Source: Gemmatimonadota bacterium
GTDB taxonomy: Bacteria > Latescibacterota > UBA2968 > GCA-2709665
Direction: 5' to 3'
Assembly: GCA_028873695.1 (NCBI GenBank)
Contig: JAPPNU010000072.1
Coordinates: forward strand, 11,391 to 75,390
Length of the DNA: 64,000 nucleotides
This document shows, one piece after another, positions 25,400-34,093 of the stretch; positions within the stretch are counted from its first letter, which is position 1, and each line of letters starts with the position of its first letter. Both the position numbers and the translations under genes were made by a program. A model generated the notes under the pieces. The model was given only the letters and a program-made list of their open reading frames with translations, was not told the DNA's origin and made no database searches.

Positions 25400-25990
25400 G
25401 TGAGAATCGAAGCGGCCTGGGAAAGGAAGCAGGAACACATTCCGGTGGTGATGGTGAGGGAAGACCTCACGGACCTCCCCGTATATCCGCTTCCAGCGGG
25501 CTACCGCCTCCGTTACTACCGGGCCGGAGAAGACCACCTCTGGGCCGACATCGAGATCGCCGTGGCGTCGTTCGATTCGCTGGACAGGGCGCTGGAATAC
25601 TTCGAAAGCGAGTTCGGCCCCGGGAGGGACCGGATGGAGGAACGGTGCCTGTATCTGGAAGCCCCGGACGGTCAGGTGATCGGCACGAGCACGGCCTGGT
25701 ACAACGACGCGTTCAACGGAAGGGACTACGGCCGCATCCACTGGATCGCCATCCGGCCGGAGTATCAGGGCCGGGGACTCGCCAAGCCGCTTCTGACGGC
25801 CTCGCTTCGGCGGATCGCGGACTTCCATGATCGGGCCTACCTGACCACCCAGACCACCAGTGTGCGCGCGATCAACCTGTACCTGGACTTCGACTTCATC
25901 CCGTTCGAGACGTACAATCGATGCAAAGAGGGATGGACGTGGCTCGCCTCCGTTTTGGACCATCCGTCTCTCGCCGCGTATCGCGGTTGA
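25400..25990 (+). CDS. GNAT family N-acetyltransferase
   Basis: 196 residues starting at a GTG with GGAGG 10 bp upstream. The acetyl-CoA pyrophosphate motif is RPEYQGRGLAKPLL (about residues 116-129), followed by the C-terminal GNAT strand and helix (SVRAINLYLDFDFIPFETY). Acceptor substrate unknown. It is co-directional with the lyase upstream. A MITE-like element begins 10 bp after its stop. Confidence 0.87.
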   Translation: MRIEAAWERKQEHIPVVMVREDLTDLPVYPLPAGYRLRYYRAGEDHLWADIEIAVASFDSLDRALEYFESEFGPGRDRMEERCLYLEAPDGQVIGTSTAWYNDAFNGRDYGRIHWIAIRPEYQGRGLAKPLLTASLRRIADFHDRAYLTTQTTSVRAINLYLDFDFIPFETYNRCKEGWTWLASVLDHPSLAAYRG

Positions 25991-25999
25991 CCGGTATAG

Positions 26000-26159
26000 C
26001 AGCCCATTGAAAAAGTCCATCCGGGCTACGGCCGGCCCTTGCGGCCGAAATACTGCGTTGCGCGCCCTCGCCGAATCGCAGGATGGGACTCGGTTGCGCG
26101 CCTTGTCTTCGGCCACAATGGCTCGGCCTCGCCTGCAGAGCGACTTTATCAACGGACTG
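26000..26159. mobile_element. MITE-like element, family R4, with ATAG target duplication
   Basis: The left end is CAGCCCATTGAAAAAGTC and the right end GACTTTATCAACGGACTG, 18-bp terminal inverted repeats with four mismatches. The element is flanked by ATAG at 25996-25999 and ATAG at 26160-26163, a 4-bp direct repeat. The interior is GC-rich and self-complementary (CGGCCGAAATAC against a CTTCGGCC arm). It has no coding capacity. This is the best evidence for a transposed element in the window. Confidence 0.65.
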
Positions 26160-26228
26160 ATAGGGACGCGGCGGCAAACGACTCTGATATCGGAACCTGC
26201 TTCGCTCATTTCAAGGGAGACGCCCCGG

Positions 26229-27104
26229 ATGGCAAAGAAACCCTGGTCACCGGAAGGAAAAACCGTCGTCAGGAAAAACGATATCGTCGAAGGGCTTCGA
26301 AACCTGGGGGTGAATCCCGGCGACGCCGTGTTTTTCCACAATTCCCTGAGCAGTATGGGTTACGTGGAGGGCGGCGCGGAAACTGTGATCGATGCGTTTC
26401 TCGAAGCGGTAGGGCCCCGGGGCACGATCGCGGTGCATACGTGTCATTTCAACGGGTGGCACTGCGAGTATGCGCTCAACAGCGGAAGTCCGGCATTCGA
26501 CGTTCGGCGCTCGCCCTCGCGGATGGGACGGATCACGGAAGTCTTCCGGCATCATCCGGGTGCCGTGCGATGCCTGGATTCCAGCAATCCGATGTGTGCG
26601 ATCGGGCATCAGGCCGAGTACCTCGCGGAAGGCGCGGTCCGCTGTTTCACCCCGTGCGGACGGGATACGGCCTGGGGAAAGCTGGGCGAGATCGACGCTC
26701 ATTACATGTTCCTGGGAACGGGATGGACCAGCTGCACGATGATGCACGCCTGCGAGGAATACGGGCACGCGCCCTACGCGTTGATGGACGAGCCCTCCCG
26801 GCTGGAGGTGGCGGACGAGCGGGGCCGGATCCACGTCCACGTTCAGAAGGTGCATACGCCGAACGTGCCCAGGGACTACTCTCTGATGGAGCCCGAAATG
26901 CAGCGGCTGGGCCTCGTCCAGTACGGTTCGATCGGTGATGCGAGAGTGACGATGATGAACGCCAGGGAACTGATCGATGCCGGCACCCGGTGTATCGTGG
27001 AAGATCCGGGATTCCTGTTGCGGGACCGCAGTTTCCTGGAGCACTGCAGGGACCATCAAAGAGGACTCATTCCTCCTGGATATACGGGCGTTTCCGACGT
27101 TTAG
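26229..27104 (+). CDS. AAC(3)-fold N-acetyltransferase-like protein
   Basis: The ATG at 26229 follows AAGGGAGA by 8 bp and starts a 291-residue product. The AAC(3) fold is visible in VFFHNSLSSMGYVEGGAETV, FLEAVGPRGTIAVHT, LDSSNPMCAIGHQAEY and FLGTGWTSCTMMHACEEY; the last two are the acyl-CoA and catalytic regions of the family. Characterised members acetylate position 3 of 2-deoxystreptamine aminoglycosides, but most environmental members have unknown amine substrates. A second, fused member lies 820 bp downstream with an MBL-fold gene between, so the group likely modifies an amino compound met in catabolism rather than a drug. Confidence 0.85.
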   Translation: MAKKPWSPEGKTVVRKNDIVEGLRNLGVNPGDAVFFHNSLSSMGYVEGGAETVIDAFLEAVGPRGTIAVHTCHFNGWHCEYALNSGSPAFDVRRSPSRMGRITEVFRHHPGAVRCLDSSNPMCAIGHQAEYLAEGAVRCFTPCGRDTAWGKLGEIDAHYMFLGTGWTSCTMMHACEEYGHAPYALMDEPSRLEVADERGRIHVHVQKVHTPNVPRDYSLMEPEMQRLGLVQYGSIGDARVTMMNARELIDAGTRCIVEDPGFLLRDRSFLEHCRDHQRGLIPPGYTGVSDV

Positions 27105-27129
27105 AGTGACAGAGCCGACGGAGGCCGGT

Positions 27130-27825
27130 ATGCAGATTCTGTCGAATATCTATCTCGCGGACGGATTCGCTTACGCCCAACATCCGAATTTCTACGTGCT
27201 GCATAACGATGCCGGCACGATTATGGTCGATTCGGGATCGGTCCCCGGCGACCTGGACCGGGCCGAAGCACAGCTGGCCTTGTGGGGAATCTCGCTGGAT
27301 AGAGTGGATTACCTGTTGCTGACCCACAGCCACTACGACCACATCGGCAACGCCGCGGCGATTCGTGAACGCGGCGCCCTCGTGATCGCCGGGCCCGGCG
27401 ACGCGGAGGGGATCGAGAACTCGGACGCGCGCACGATTCCGTACGCCGCCGGGTTCCGTCTGCCGGCCTGCAAGGTGGACCGCGTGGTCGAGGACGGCGA
27501 CGTCATCGACGCCTGCGGATTCCGGTTCGAGGTCATCCACGCGCCCGGTCACACCAACGGGTGTGTCATCTACCGGTTCGAACACGCCGGAAAGACCATC
27601 TGGCTGGCCGGCGACGTCCTGTTCTGCGGCAATACCAACTATCAGCCGGAATTGGGCTGGCAGGGTGGCGAAGAGTTCGACAAGCCCGCGTATTTAAGGA
27701 CCCTGAAACGGCTTTCCACGCTGCACGTGGATTGTATCCTGTCCGGACATCATATGCCGTATCTGCGCGAGGCTTACAAACTGGTGGGGCGCGCATACGC
27801 GAAGGCGCTGATCGAATGGCGGTAG
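27130..27825 (+). CDS. Metallo-beta-lactamase-fold hydrolase
   Basis: 231 residues starting at ATG 27130 with GGAGG upstream. The metal motif is H66-S-H68-Y-D70-H71 in LLTHSHYDHIG, followed by HAPGHTNG, LAGDVLF and SGHHMPY, so the binuclear zinc site is complete. The family includes glyoxalase II-like thioesterases, lactonases and lactamases. It sits between two AAC(3)-fold genes; its substrate is unknown but may be related to theirs. Confidence 0.88.
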   Translation: MQILSNIYLADGFAYAQHPNFYVLHNDAGTIMVDSGSVPGDLDRAEAQLALWGISLDRVDYLLLTHSHYDHIGNAAAIRERGALVIAGPGDAEGIENSDARTIPYAAGFRLPACKVDRVVEDGDVIDACGFRFEVIHAPGHTNGCVIYRFEHAGKTIWLAGDVLFCGNTNYQPELGWQGGEEFDKPAYLRTLKRLSTLHVDCILSGHHMPYLREAYKLVGRAYAKALIEWR

Positions 27826-27844
27826 GGAATGGGCCGCGAAAAGA

Positions 27845-27876
27845 CACTTACCACGAAAGGCACAAAAACACAAAAG
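27845..27876. repeat. Purine-rich CACGAAAGGCACAAAA-type repeat
   Basis: CACTTACCACGAAAGGCACA followed by AAAACACAAAAG, an 8-9 base quasi-period (cACgAAAg). Short repeats of this type are common between genes in environmental PVC/FCB genomes. It lies between the MBL-fold gene and the fused AAC(3) gene. Confidence 0.45.
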
Positions 27877-27922
27877 GGCCCGCCGGGCCAGGATCGTCGT
27901 TTTCGAATGATCCTGGTCGGCA

Positions 27923-29482
27923 ATGATGCTTGCTCAACGTGAAATTGAAAGCGGGTTGGCCGCGCTCGGATTGCAGCCTGGCGCGATCGTGATGGTCCAT
28001 TCGTCACTGAGCAGCCTGGGACCCGTCCACGGCGGCGCGAACGCGGTAATCGACGCGCTAATTGAGGTCGTGGGTTCCGGCGGAACCCTGCTGATGCCCA
28101 CGCATCCGGCCCGCGACGGCCGCACGTTCGATCCGGACGTGATCCCTTCGGACATGGGCGTCATCAGCGAGACGTTCCGGCAGCGTCCGGACGTGCTGCG
28201 CAGCCGGCATCCGTATCATCCGGTGGCGGGGTACGGCGCGAGGGCGGAAGGAATTCTGTCCGATCACGAAAAAAGCGCTGTGCCGGACGGGCCGGAGACG
28301 CCCTATGGCCGCCTGATCACCCTCGGCGGAAAGGTGCTGCACGTTGGATGCGACCTCGACACGATGACGCTGCTGCACACGGTGGAGGCGGAACTGGACC
28401 TGCCCTATCTCCGCGAACTGGAAATGAAGTATGTGGCCGAAAACGGCGAGGTCCGCGCGATGACGATTCGCCGGTGTCCGGGCGGGCATCGCGGGGGCGT
28501 GTTGAAGTTCGACCGGCTGTTCAGGGCGGAAGGCGCCATGGCGGTTGGGTCGATCGGACCGGCGGTATGCCGCCTGATCGACGCTCCCAGGGCCGTGGCC
28601 ATCATGCGGCGTGAGATGTCGCGCGATCCCGGTTTCGCGCTGGACGAAAATCCGCATTGCGCGGACTGCGTGGGATACAGGGAGAAGATCGCGAGATCGT
28701 CCGCCGGACGTCCGGTGATCCGGAGCGGCGTGCCGGCCGCATCCGGCGAAACCCTGACGTCCATGCTGGCGGACGAGGAATTCACTCTGAGCGTGCCGCT
28801 GTGGACGGTGGATGCAGAAACCGAAAAGGCGCTGGACCTGGTCTCAGCGGCGGGGATCTCATCGGTCGAGGTGCATACGAATCACCAGGTCGATATCGAT
28901 GATCTTTGCCGTCGCCTCGGGGATCGGGACCTCAACGTCGTGGTCGTGCGTACGCCGTTCGCGTCTGCCGAGAAGCTGGCGGAAGCCTGTGGAATTGCTA
29001 CCGGGTTCAATGCAGCGTGCCTGCATGTCCGTCTGCCTGACGGATTGAAGCCTGCGGGCCTGAACGGCGCACTTGAACGGCTTTCCCGGGCCGCCGAAGA
29101 CGGCGAGGTCAACGTGCTTGTGGGAAATCCCGTGGGCGTGAACCCGTCGGATATCGCCGGAGAGTTGAGAGAGGTCGGGTCGGCCAGACTGAACATGGCA
29201 TACGATCCGGCCGCTGTCGCGGGCTCGGGCGGAAGCCCTTTCTATAGGGGTCTTTACAAGGGACCGGTCCGGCGGTCCGTCAGGCACGTCGACTTCAGGG
29301 ACGTCGTCGCGGCGAGCGGAGACCCGGCGGTTCCGGGCGAAGGCAACGCGGAGCTCGTGGAGATTCTCTCCAACCTCAGATGTCGAAGTTTCGACGGGGT
29401 CTTCTGCCTCTGGCCGCTACCCGGCGCTTCGGGATTCAAGGATGCCGTTAAGGGTTTTCGGGATATATCAATGCGAATCTGA
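27923..29482 (+). CDS. AAC(3)-fold domain fused to TIM-barrel sugar isomerase-like domain
   Basis: 519 residues. Residues 1-265 form an AAC(3)-type domain (VMVHSSLSSLGPVHGGANAV, GGTLLMPTHPARDGR, SRHPYHPVAGYGARAE, VGCDLDTMTLLHTVEAEL). From about 285 the sequence becomes a xylose-isomerase-like barrel (LVSAAGISSVEVHTNHQVD, ARLNMAYDPAAVAG, VRRSVRHVDFRDVVAASGDP, FDGVFCLWPLPG). The single frame is unbroken across the joint. ATG codons at 27923 and 27926 are equivalent choices, and no strong ribosome site is visible. AAC(3)-like proteins of this group are normally ~270 residues, so the C-terminal half is an added domain. An amino-sugar substrate would suit both parts. This is inference. Confidence 0.8.
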   Translation: MMLAQREIESGLAALGLQPGAIVMVHSSLSSLGPVHGGANAVIDALIEVVGSGGTLLMPTHPARDGRTFDPDVIPSDMGVISETFRQRPDVLRSRHPYHPVAGYGARAEGILSDHEKSAVPDGPETPYGRLITLGGKVLHVGCDLDTMTLLHTVEAELDLPYLRELEMKYVAENGEVRAMTIRRCPGGHRGGVLKFDRLFRAEGAMAVGSIGPAVCRLIDAPRAVAIMRREMSRDPGFALDENPHCADCVGYREKIARSSAGRPVIRSGVPAASGETLTSMLADEEFTLSVPLWTVDAETEKALDLVSAAGISSVEVHTNHQVDIDDLCRRLGDRDLNVVVVRTPFASAEKLAEACGIATGFNAACLHVRLPDGLKPAGLNGALERLSRAAEDGEVNVLVGNPVGVNPSDIAGELREVGSARLNMAYDPAAVAGSGGSPFYRGLYKGPVRRSVRHVDFRDVVAASGDPAVPGEGNAELVEILSNLRCRSFDGVFCLWPLPGASGFKDAVKGFRDISMRI

Positions 29483-29524
29483 CAGTCGGCTTTCGGTAAC
29501 AGCCGGTCACTCAGAGGGTTCGAC

Positions 29525-31225
29525 ATGAGTGAGAAAGAATACGCGCCGGAGATCGTCGTGGAGAAGGACGTCCCCGTACCGATGTCCGACGGGGTGGTGC
29601 TGCGCGCAAACGTGTTCAGACCGGCGGGGAACGGGCGGTATCCGGGATTGTTGATGAGGACCCCGTACGGAAAGCCGAACGGCGGATTTCAACGCGTCGT
29701 ACGGTCCGGATACGCCGTGGTTGCCCAGGATTCACGGGGTCGCTATGCTTCGGACGGAACGTATATCCCCTATACGGTCGAGGGCGGCACGCCGGATGCG
29801 CAGGACGGTTACGATAGCGTCGAGTGGCTGGCGCGGCAGCGGTACTGCAACGGGAAGGTTGGCACGTTCGGAGGGTCTTACAACGCCTGGATGCAGTGGA
29901 TGCTGGCAAAGTTGCGGCCGCCGCACCTGGTCGCGATGTGCGCATGGTCGATTCCGCTGGAGAATACGGAAGTGGACTGGTGGGGATCCTTCCGGCCCGC
30001 TCGGCGCGTCAAGTGGTGGATGGGAACCATGGCGCCCGATATCCGTCGGAGGGAGGGCGCGCCGGGTCCGCATCACAGGGACGAGGCAGTGGCAATCTGG
30101 GAAGACGTCGAGCATATGCGATGGCTGTATTTCATGCCGTGGCTGGACCTGCCGCGATACCTGCCCGAGGGACTCGCCGGATACGTGGCGGACTGGTTGC
30201 GGCATCCGAACCGCAGATGCTGGAAATTCGACGAAGTACACCGCGAGGTGGCAGTTCCGAACCTGGACTTCAGTGGCTGGTACGACCACTGCGGGGGCAC
30301 GATGGCCCACCTCGGGCGGATGCAGAAGCACGGACGGACGGACCATGCAAGAACGCAGACCCGGCTCGTGATCGGGCCGTGGAACCACAGCAACCTTGGC
30401 GGCCGGCGTCAGGGAACTTTCGATTTCGGGCCGGCTGCCAAACTGGACACGCAGGACGCGATGATCCGCTGGTTCGACCGCTGGCTGAAGGGTGATGACA
30501 ACGGGGTGGATCGGGAGCCGGCGGTCCGTTATTTCGTTATGGGGTCTGGCGCCTGGAAGTCGGCGTCGACGTGGCCGCCGGAGGGGGCGGCGCGGGCGGT
30601 GTACTACCTCGACAGCGACGGCGACGCGCACCTTCCCACCGGGTCCGGCCGCCTGCTCGACGCCCCTGCCGCCGGCGACAGCCCTGATACGTACGTTTAC
30701 GATCCGAACGACCCGGTTCCCACGCTCTGGTCAACCGCGTTGTTTACGGAACCGTCGGACCGGAGGCGGCTCGATTATCGACCGGATATCCTGATTTTCC
30801 GCACGCCGCCCCTGGAAACCGACGTGGAGACGGCAGGCTATGCCGAGGTCGTTCTCTACGCGGCGACTTCTGCGTCGGACACCGATTTCTTCGCCCGGCT
30901 CGTGGATGAAGATCCCGCCGGTCCGGCGATGGACGTCGCATACGGGATGGTCCGCGCCCGGCATCGCCATTCCCTGGACGAGGAGAATTTCGTCGCCCCG
31001 GAAGCGGTAACCGAATACCGCATCCGCATGACGCCGACGGCCTGCAGGTTTGTTGCGGGGCACCGGATACGCCTCGAAATCACCAGCAGTGACTTTCCGA
31101 ACCACGACCGGAATCACAACACGGGCGGGAACGACCTCGCGGAGACGGAACTCCTGGCGGCAATACAGGAGGTCCATCACTCGAAGGCGTATCCTTCACG
31201 CCTGGTCCTGCCGGTTTTTCCTTGA
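29525..31225 (+). CDS. CocE/NonD family hydrolase (S15-like alpha/beta hydrolase)
   Basis: 566 residues. The start KDVPVPMSDGVVLRANVFRP is the family N-terminus. The nucleophile elbow is GGSYNAW with Ser118, and DSRGRYASDGTY lies before it as usual. After the hydrolase core the C-terminal jelly roll of X-Pro dipeptidyl-peptidase/CocE enzymes follows (GHRIRLEITSSDFPNHDRNHNTG). Members hydrolyse ester or amide bonds (cocaine esterase, glutaryl-7-ACA acylase, X-prolyl peptidases). No signal peptide. The stop overlaps the start of the kelch gene (TTGA), so the two are likely co-translated. Confidence 0.92.
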   Translation: MSEKEYAPEIVVEKDVPVPMSDGVVLRANVFRPAGNGRYPGLLMRTPYGKPNGGFQRVVRSGYAVVAQDSRGRYASDGTYIPYTVEGGTPDAQDGYDSVEWLARQRYCNGKVGTFGGSYNAWMQWMLAKLRPPHLVAMCAWSIPLENTEVDWWGSFRPARRVKWWMGTMAPDIRRREGAPGPHHRDEAVAIWEDVEHMRWLYFMPWLDLPRYLPEGLAGYVADWLRHPNRRCWKFDEVHREVAVPNLDFSGWYDHCGGTMAHLGRMQKHGRTDHARTQTRLVIGPWNHSNLGGRRQGTFDFGPAAKLDTQDAMIRWFDRWLKGDDNGVDREPAVRYFVMGSGAWKSASTWPPEGAARAVYYLDSDGDAHLPTGSGRLLDAPAAGDSPDTYVYDPNDPVPTLWSTALFTEPSDRRRLDYRPDILIFRTPPLETDVETAGYAEVVLYAATSASDTDFFARLVDEDPAGPAMDVAYGMVRARHRHSLDEENFVAPEAVTEYRIRMTPTACRFVAGHRIRLEITSSDFPNHDRNHNTGGNDLAETELLAAIQEVHHSKAYPSRLVLPVFP

Positions 31226-32460
31226 ACGGACGACAGGAAACGCGACAAAACGGAGAATGGCTGTTTGTGACTTCCGAATTCAACTGGCGGCTCTGCCATC
31301 CTGACGTCGATTCGACCGGCGGCGACGTACCCTGTGCCAGAGAGGCGCCGGGCGTGCTGCTGCCCTACCGGGGTCGCATCTACATGTTCGGCGGCGGTAC
31401 CCTCAAATACGGCGCTTCCTCAGGGCAGGGAAACAAGTCCACGCTCGGTGCATTGAACGACCTGTGGTTGTACGATCCGTCGGTTGAGGAATGGAACCTG
31501 CTGGAAGCAAACGACGGCGCGGCCGGGTTCGACGCCGCGTCAGACAGGCCATGCGCACGTATGTTGCCCGCGTGGGTTGAAATAAACGACCGGTTCTTTC
31601 TGTTCGGAGGATTGTCGATCCTGAGCGAGGGATGGAAGTTCGCCCTGCTGAACGACCTGTGGATGTACGACCCTTCGGAAGCGCACTGGACGCTGCTGGA
31701 GCCGGATGACGGCGTATTGCTCGAGCACCCCGATTTTGCCGGCCTGGGACGTCCGACGACCATGGGCGGATTCGGAACGGCCGTAATCGGGAGCAGGATC
31801 TATCTCTTCGGCGGTTGGGGCCACCGGGCGCCGCTTCCCCCGACGGTCGAGACAGCGGTGCTGAGCAGGCAACTCTGGACCTATGATACCCGGTCCGGGG
31901 TCTGGGAACGGATCCAAGCGGCGGATGGCGCGGCCGTCCCGCCGAAACGATACGTCATGTCGATGACGGCCTGGGAGAACCGGCTCTATGTCTGGGCGGG
32001 GCGGGACACGCAGGACCGTGATCCACAGTTCTATAACGATCTCTGGTGCTTCGATCCGGCCACGTGCGCATGGACCTGCCTGGCGGAAAACGACTTAACC
32101 GCGGCGGACCGGCCATCCGCCCGTTACGGCCAGGGTTCGGCGCGGATAGGCGATCGATGGTACATCTTCGGCGGGTTCGGGCCGCAGGGGACCTTCATGC
32201 CCGAAGAAGTGAACGGGCCGCAACTGAACGATCTGTGGCGCCTGGATCTAAGCACCGGAGAGTGGACCTGCCTGCAGGCGCACGACGGATCCAAGGATTA
32301 CTCGGATTCTGCCGCGTATCCCGGTGTCCGCCGCGTACCGGGCATGGCGGCCCTGGATGACGAGGCGTACCTGTTCGGCGGCCTCGACCTGGCGAGCGGG
32401 CCGAACAACGACGGGCCGGTAACGGGCTTCAATGACTTCTGGGTCGGGCGAGAAGTATAG
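31222..32460 (+). CDS. Kelch-repeat beta-propeller protein
   Basis: 412 residues from a TTG that overlaps the CocE stop codon; a GTG at 31267 is an alternative start. Six kelch blades are evident: RIYMFGGG, RFFLFGGL, RIYLFGGW, RLYVWAGR, RWYIFGGF and AYLFGGLD. Each is followed by a strand such as LNDLWLYDPSVEEW or YNDLWCFDPATCAW, with the last strand (FNDFWVG) closing the ring. No signal peptide. Kelch propellers bind proteins or sugars, and some are enzymes (galactose oxidase fold, N-acetylneuraminate epimerase). No catalytic signature is recognised. Coupling to the CocE-type hydrolase suggests a shared pathway. Confidence 0.85.
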   Translation: MNGRQETRQNGEWLFVTSEFNWRLCHPDVDSTGGDVPCAREAPGVLLPYRGRIYMFGGGTLKYGASSGQGNKSTLGALNDLWLYDPSVEEWNLLEANDGAAGFDAASDRPCARMLPAWVEINDRFFLFGGLSILSEGWKFALLNDLWMYDPSEAHWTLLEPDDGVLLEHPDFAGLGRPTTMGGFGTAVIGSRIYLFGGWGHRAPLPPTVETAVLSRQLWTYDTRSGVWERIQAADGAAVPPKRYVMSMTAWENRLYVWAGRDTQDRDPQFYNDLWCFDPATCAWTCLAENDLTAADRPSARYGQGSARIGDRWYIFGGFGPQGTFMPEEVNGPQLNDLWRLDLSTGEWTCLQAHDGSKDYSDSAAYPGVRRVPGMAALDDEAYLFGGLDLASGPNNDGPVTGFNDFWVGREV

Positions 32461-32500
32461 GCGTACAAACCGAAAATCGTGTAAATACGGGAGATGGACG

Positions 32501-33322
32501 ATGAAATTGATGATTATGACCGACCTTGAAGGAGTCGCGGGCATTTTGAATTTCGAGGACTGGTGCACGCCGGGTGCGATGTACTACGATAAAGCGAAGA
32601 GACTCCTTACGCTGGAGGTCAACGCCGCGGTGGACGGGTTCAGCGAAGGCGGCGCGGAAGAGATCCTGGTGGTGGACGGGCACGGGCACGGCGCCATGGA
32701 TCCCGAGCTTCTGGACGAACGCGCGCAACTGATGCGTGGCCACGCCGCCCCGATTTGGCCCTGGAGCCTGGACGATTCGTACCAGGGGCTGGCATACGTG
32801 GGGCAGCACGCGAAGGCGGGCACACCCTGGTCCCACCTGACGCACACGGGAAGCTTCGGGTGCGTGGACTACGCGATCAACGGAATTTCCATTGGAGAAT
32901 ACGGGCAACTGGTGCTGTGCGCGATGGAACTCGGGGTGCCGACGATTTTCGCGGCAGGAGAGGAAGCGTTTGCGGCGGAGGCAGAGGCGCTCACGCCCGG
33001 CGTGGTCACCGTGGGCGTGAAACGCGGGCTGCTTCCCGACGGGCTGGAAGACCTGGATGCGGACGCCTACGGCCGCGCCAAGCTGAGCGCGGTCAATCTC
33101 GCGCCTGCGCGGTCCCGCACGCTCATCCGCGAAGGCGCACGGAACGCGATCGAGAAGCTGAAAACAGACCCTTCGTCGTTCCGATATCCTGAAATTAACC
33201 CGCCGTACGTGCGCACCGCGAGCTACCGCAAGCGCGGCGATACGCCGGGTTTCAGCACCCGCGACGAGCACCCGGACAGCATCATCGGATTGATGAACCA
33301 GCCGCAGACGAGGGTGGCGTAG
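32501..33322 (+). CDS. M55 family D-aminopeptidase (DppA-like)
   Basis: 273 residues from ATG 32501, GGGAG upstream. The N-terminal motif is MTDLEGVAG with Asp8 and Glu10. His61 and His63 lie in DGHGHG, His103 in GQHAK, His115 in HLTHTGS and Glu133 in IGEYGQ. These match the zinc ligands and the catalytic histidine of Bacillus subtilis DppA (Asp8, Glu10, His60, His104, Glu133, His115) almost position for position. DppA removes D-amino acids from short peptides, for example from peptidoglycan. It follows the CocE/kelch pair in the same direction. Confidence 0.93.
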   Translation: MKLMIMTDLEGVAGILNFEDWCTPGAMYYDKAKRLLTLEVNAAVDGFSEGGAEEILVVDGHGHGAMDPELLDERAQLMRGHAAPIWPWSLDDSYQGLAYVGQHAKAGTPWSHLTHTGSFGCVDYAINGISIGEYGQLVLCAMELGVPTIFAAGEEAFAAEAEALTPGVVTVGVKRGLLPDGLEDLDADAYGRAKLSAVNLAPARSRTLIREGARNAIEKLKTDPSSFRYPEINPPYVRTASYRKRGDTPGFSTRDEHPDSIIGLMNQPQTRVA

Positions 33323-33376
33323 CCCGACCGCCGTCCGGTTGGGTTCGCGGGAACCCGGGTAACCAGGAGCATACGA

Positions 33377-34018
33377 ATGGTTGACGTCACACACGAATTC
33401 GACGCGCCCGGCCCGCAGCCGAACGGCATGCAGGCCACGGCGGAAGGCATCTGGTTTCTGGACCAAGAGACCAACCAGGCGGCCCTCGTATCCTTCGCGG
33501 GCGAAACGATAAAGACGCTCGAAACGGCGTCGGACCGGGGCAGCGGAATTACGGTCGCGGGTTCGGCATTGTGGCTGGCCTCCACGTATGACCGGAAGAT
33601 TCTTCGCGTGGATCGCGAGACGGGCGAGACCCTTGATCGTTTCGATACGCCAGGCGCGGTTGTTACCGGGGCGCACGGCCTGGAAGTCCGCAACGGTTGC
33701 CTTTGGATGGCCGTACCGCCGTCGGCGACGATCTATCAGGTGGAACCGGACAAAGGCTTCGATGTGGTACACTCGATTCCGGCACCCGGGGATCGCCCGC
33801 ACGGTATTGCCTGGGAGGGCCGGGACCTCTGGTGCGTGGAAACCAATCACCGTGCAATCTACCGCTTGAATACCGCGGACGGATCGATTCTGGAGAAGAT
33901 CCGGATTTCGGCGGACCACCCTGAACCGCATGGAATGACGATGTGGGACGGAGCGTTCTGGTACTGTGACGCCGGTTCCCGGGCGGTGTGCCGCGTGACA
34001 AGGCGACAATGCCGCTGA
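33377..34018 (+). CDS. Six-bladed propeller / NHL-Vgb-like protein
   Basis: 213 residues with repeated short blades: GMQATAEGIWFLDQETNQ, GITVAGSALWLASTYDR, GLEVRNGCLWMAVPPSA, GIAWEGRDLWCVETNHR and GMTMWDGAFWYCDAGSR. The pattern (hydrophobic, aromatic W, acidic turn) is that of SMP-30/Vgb/glutamine-cyclotransferase-like propellers. No signal peptide is seen. It could be a lactonase-like or binding protein; metal ligands cannot be identified with confidence. It lies 54 bp after the M55 gene. Confidence 0.75.
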   Translation: MVDVTHEFDAPGPQPNGMQATAEGIWFLDQETNQAALVSFAGETIKTLETASDRGSGITVAGSALWLASTYDRKILRVDRETGETLDRFDTPGAVVTGAHGLEVRNGCLWMAVPPSATIYQVEPDKGFDVVHSIPAPGDRPHGIAWEGRDLWCVETNHRAIYRLNTADGSILEKIRISADHPEPHGMTMWDGAFWYCDAGSRAVCRVTRRQCR

Positions 34019-34093
34019 TATCATAGTGAAACGGCAAGGTGTCGCCCGATCGCCGGCCGAAACCGTTTTCCTTGTGTGGACAGTTTAACAGGC

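Noticed and set aside
26229..29482. AAC(3)-fold genes as aminoglycoside resistance determinants
   Set aside because: The family is broad and the neighbours are catabolic; one copy is fused to a sugar-isomerase-like barrel. No resistance context is present.
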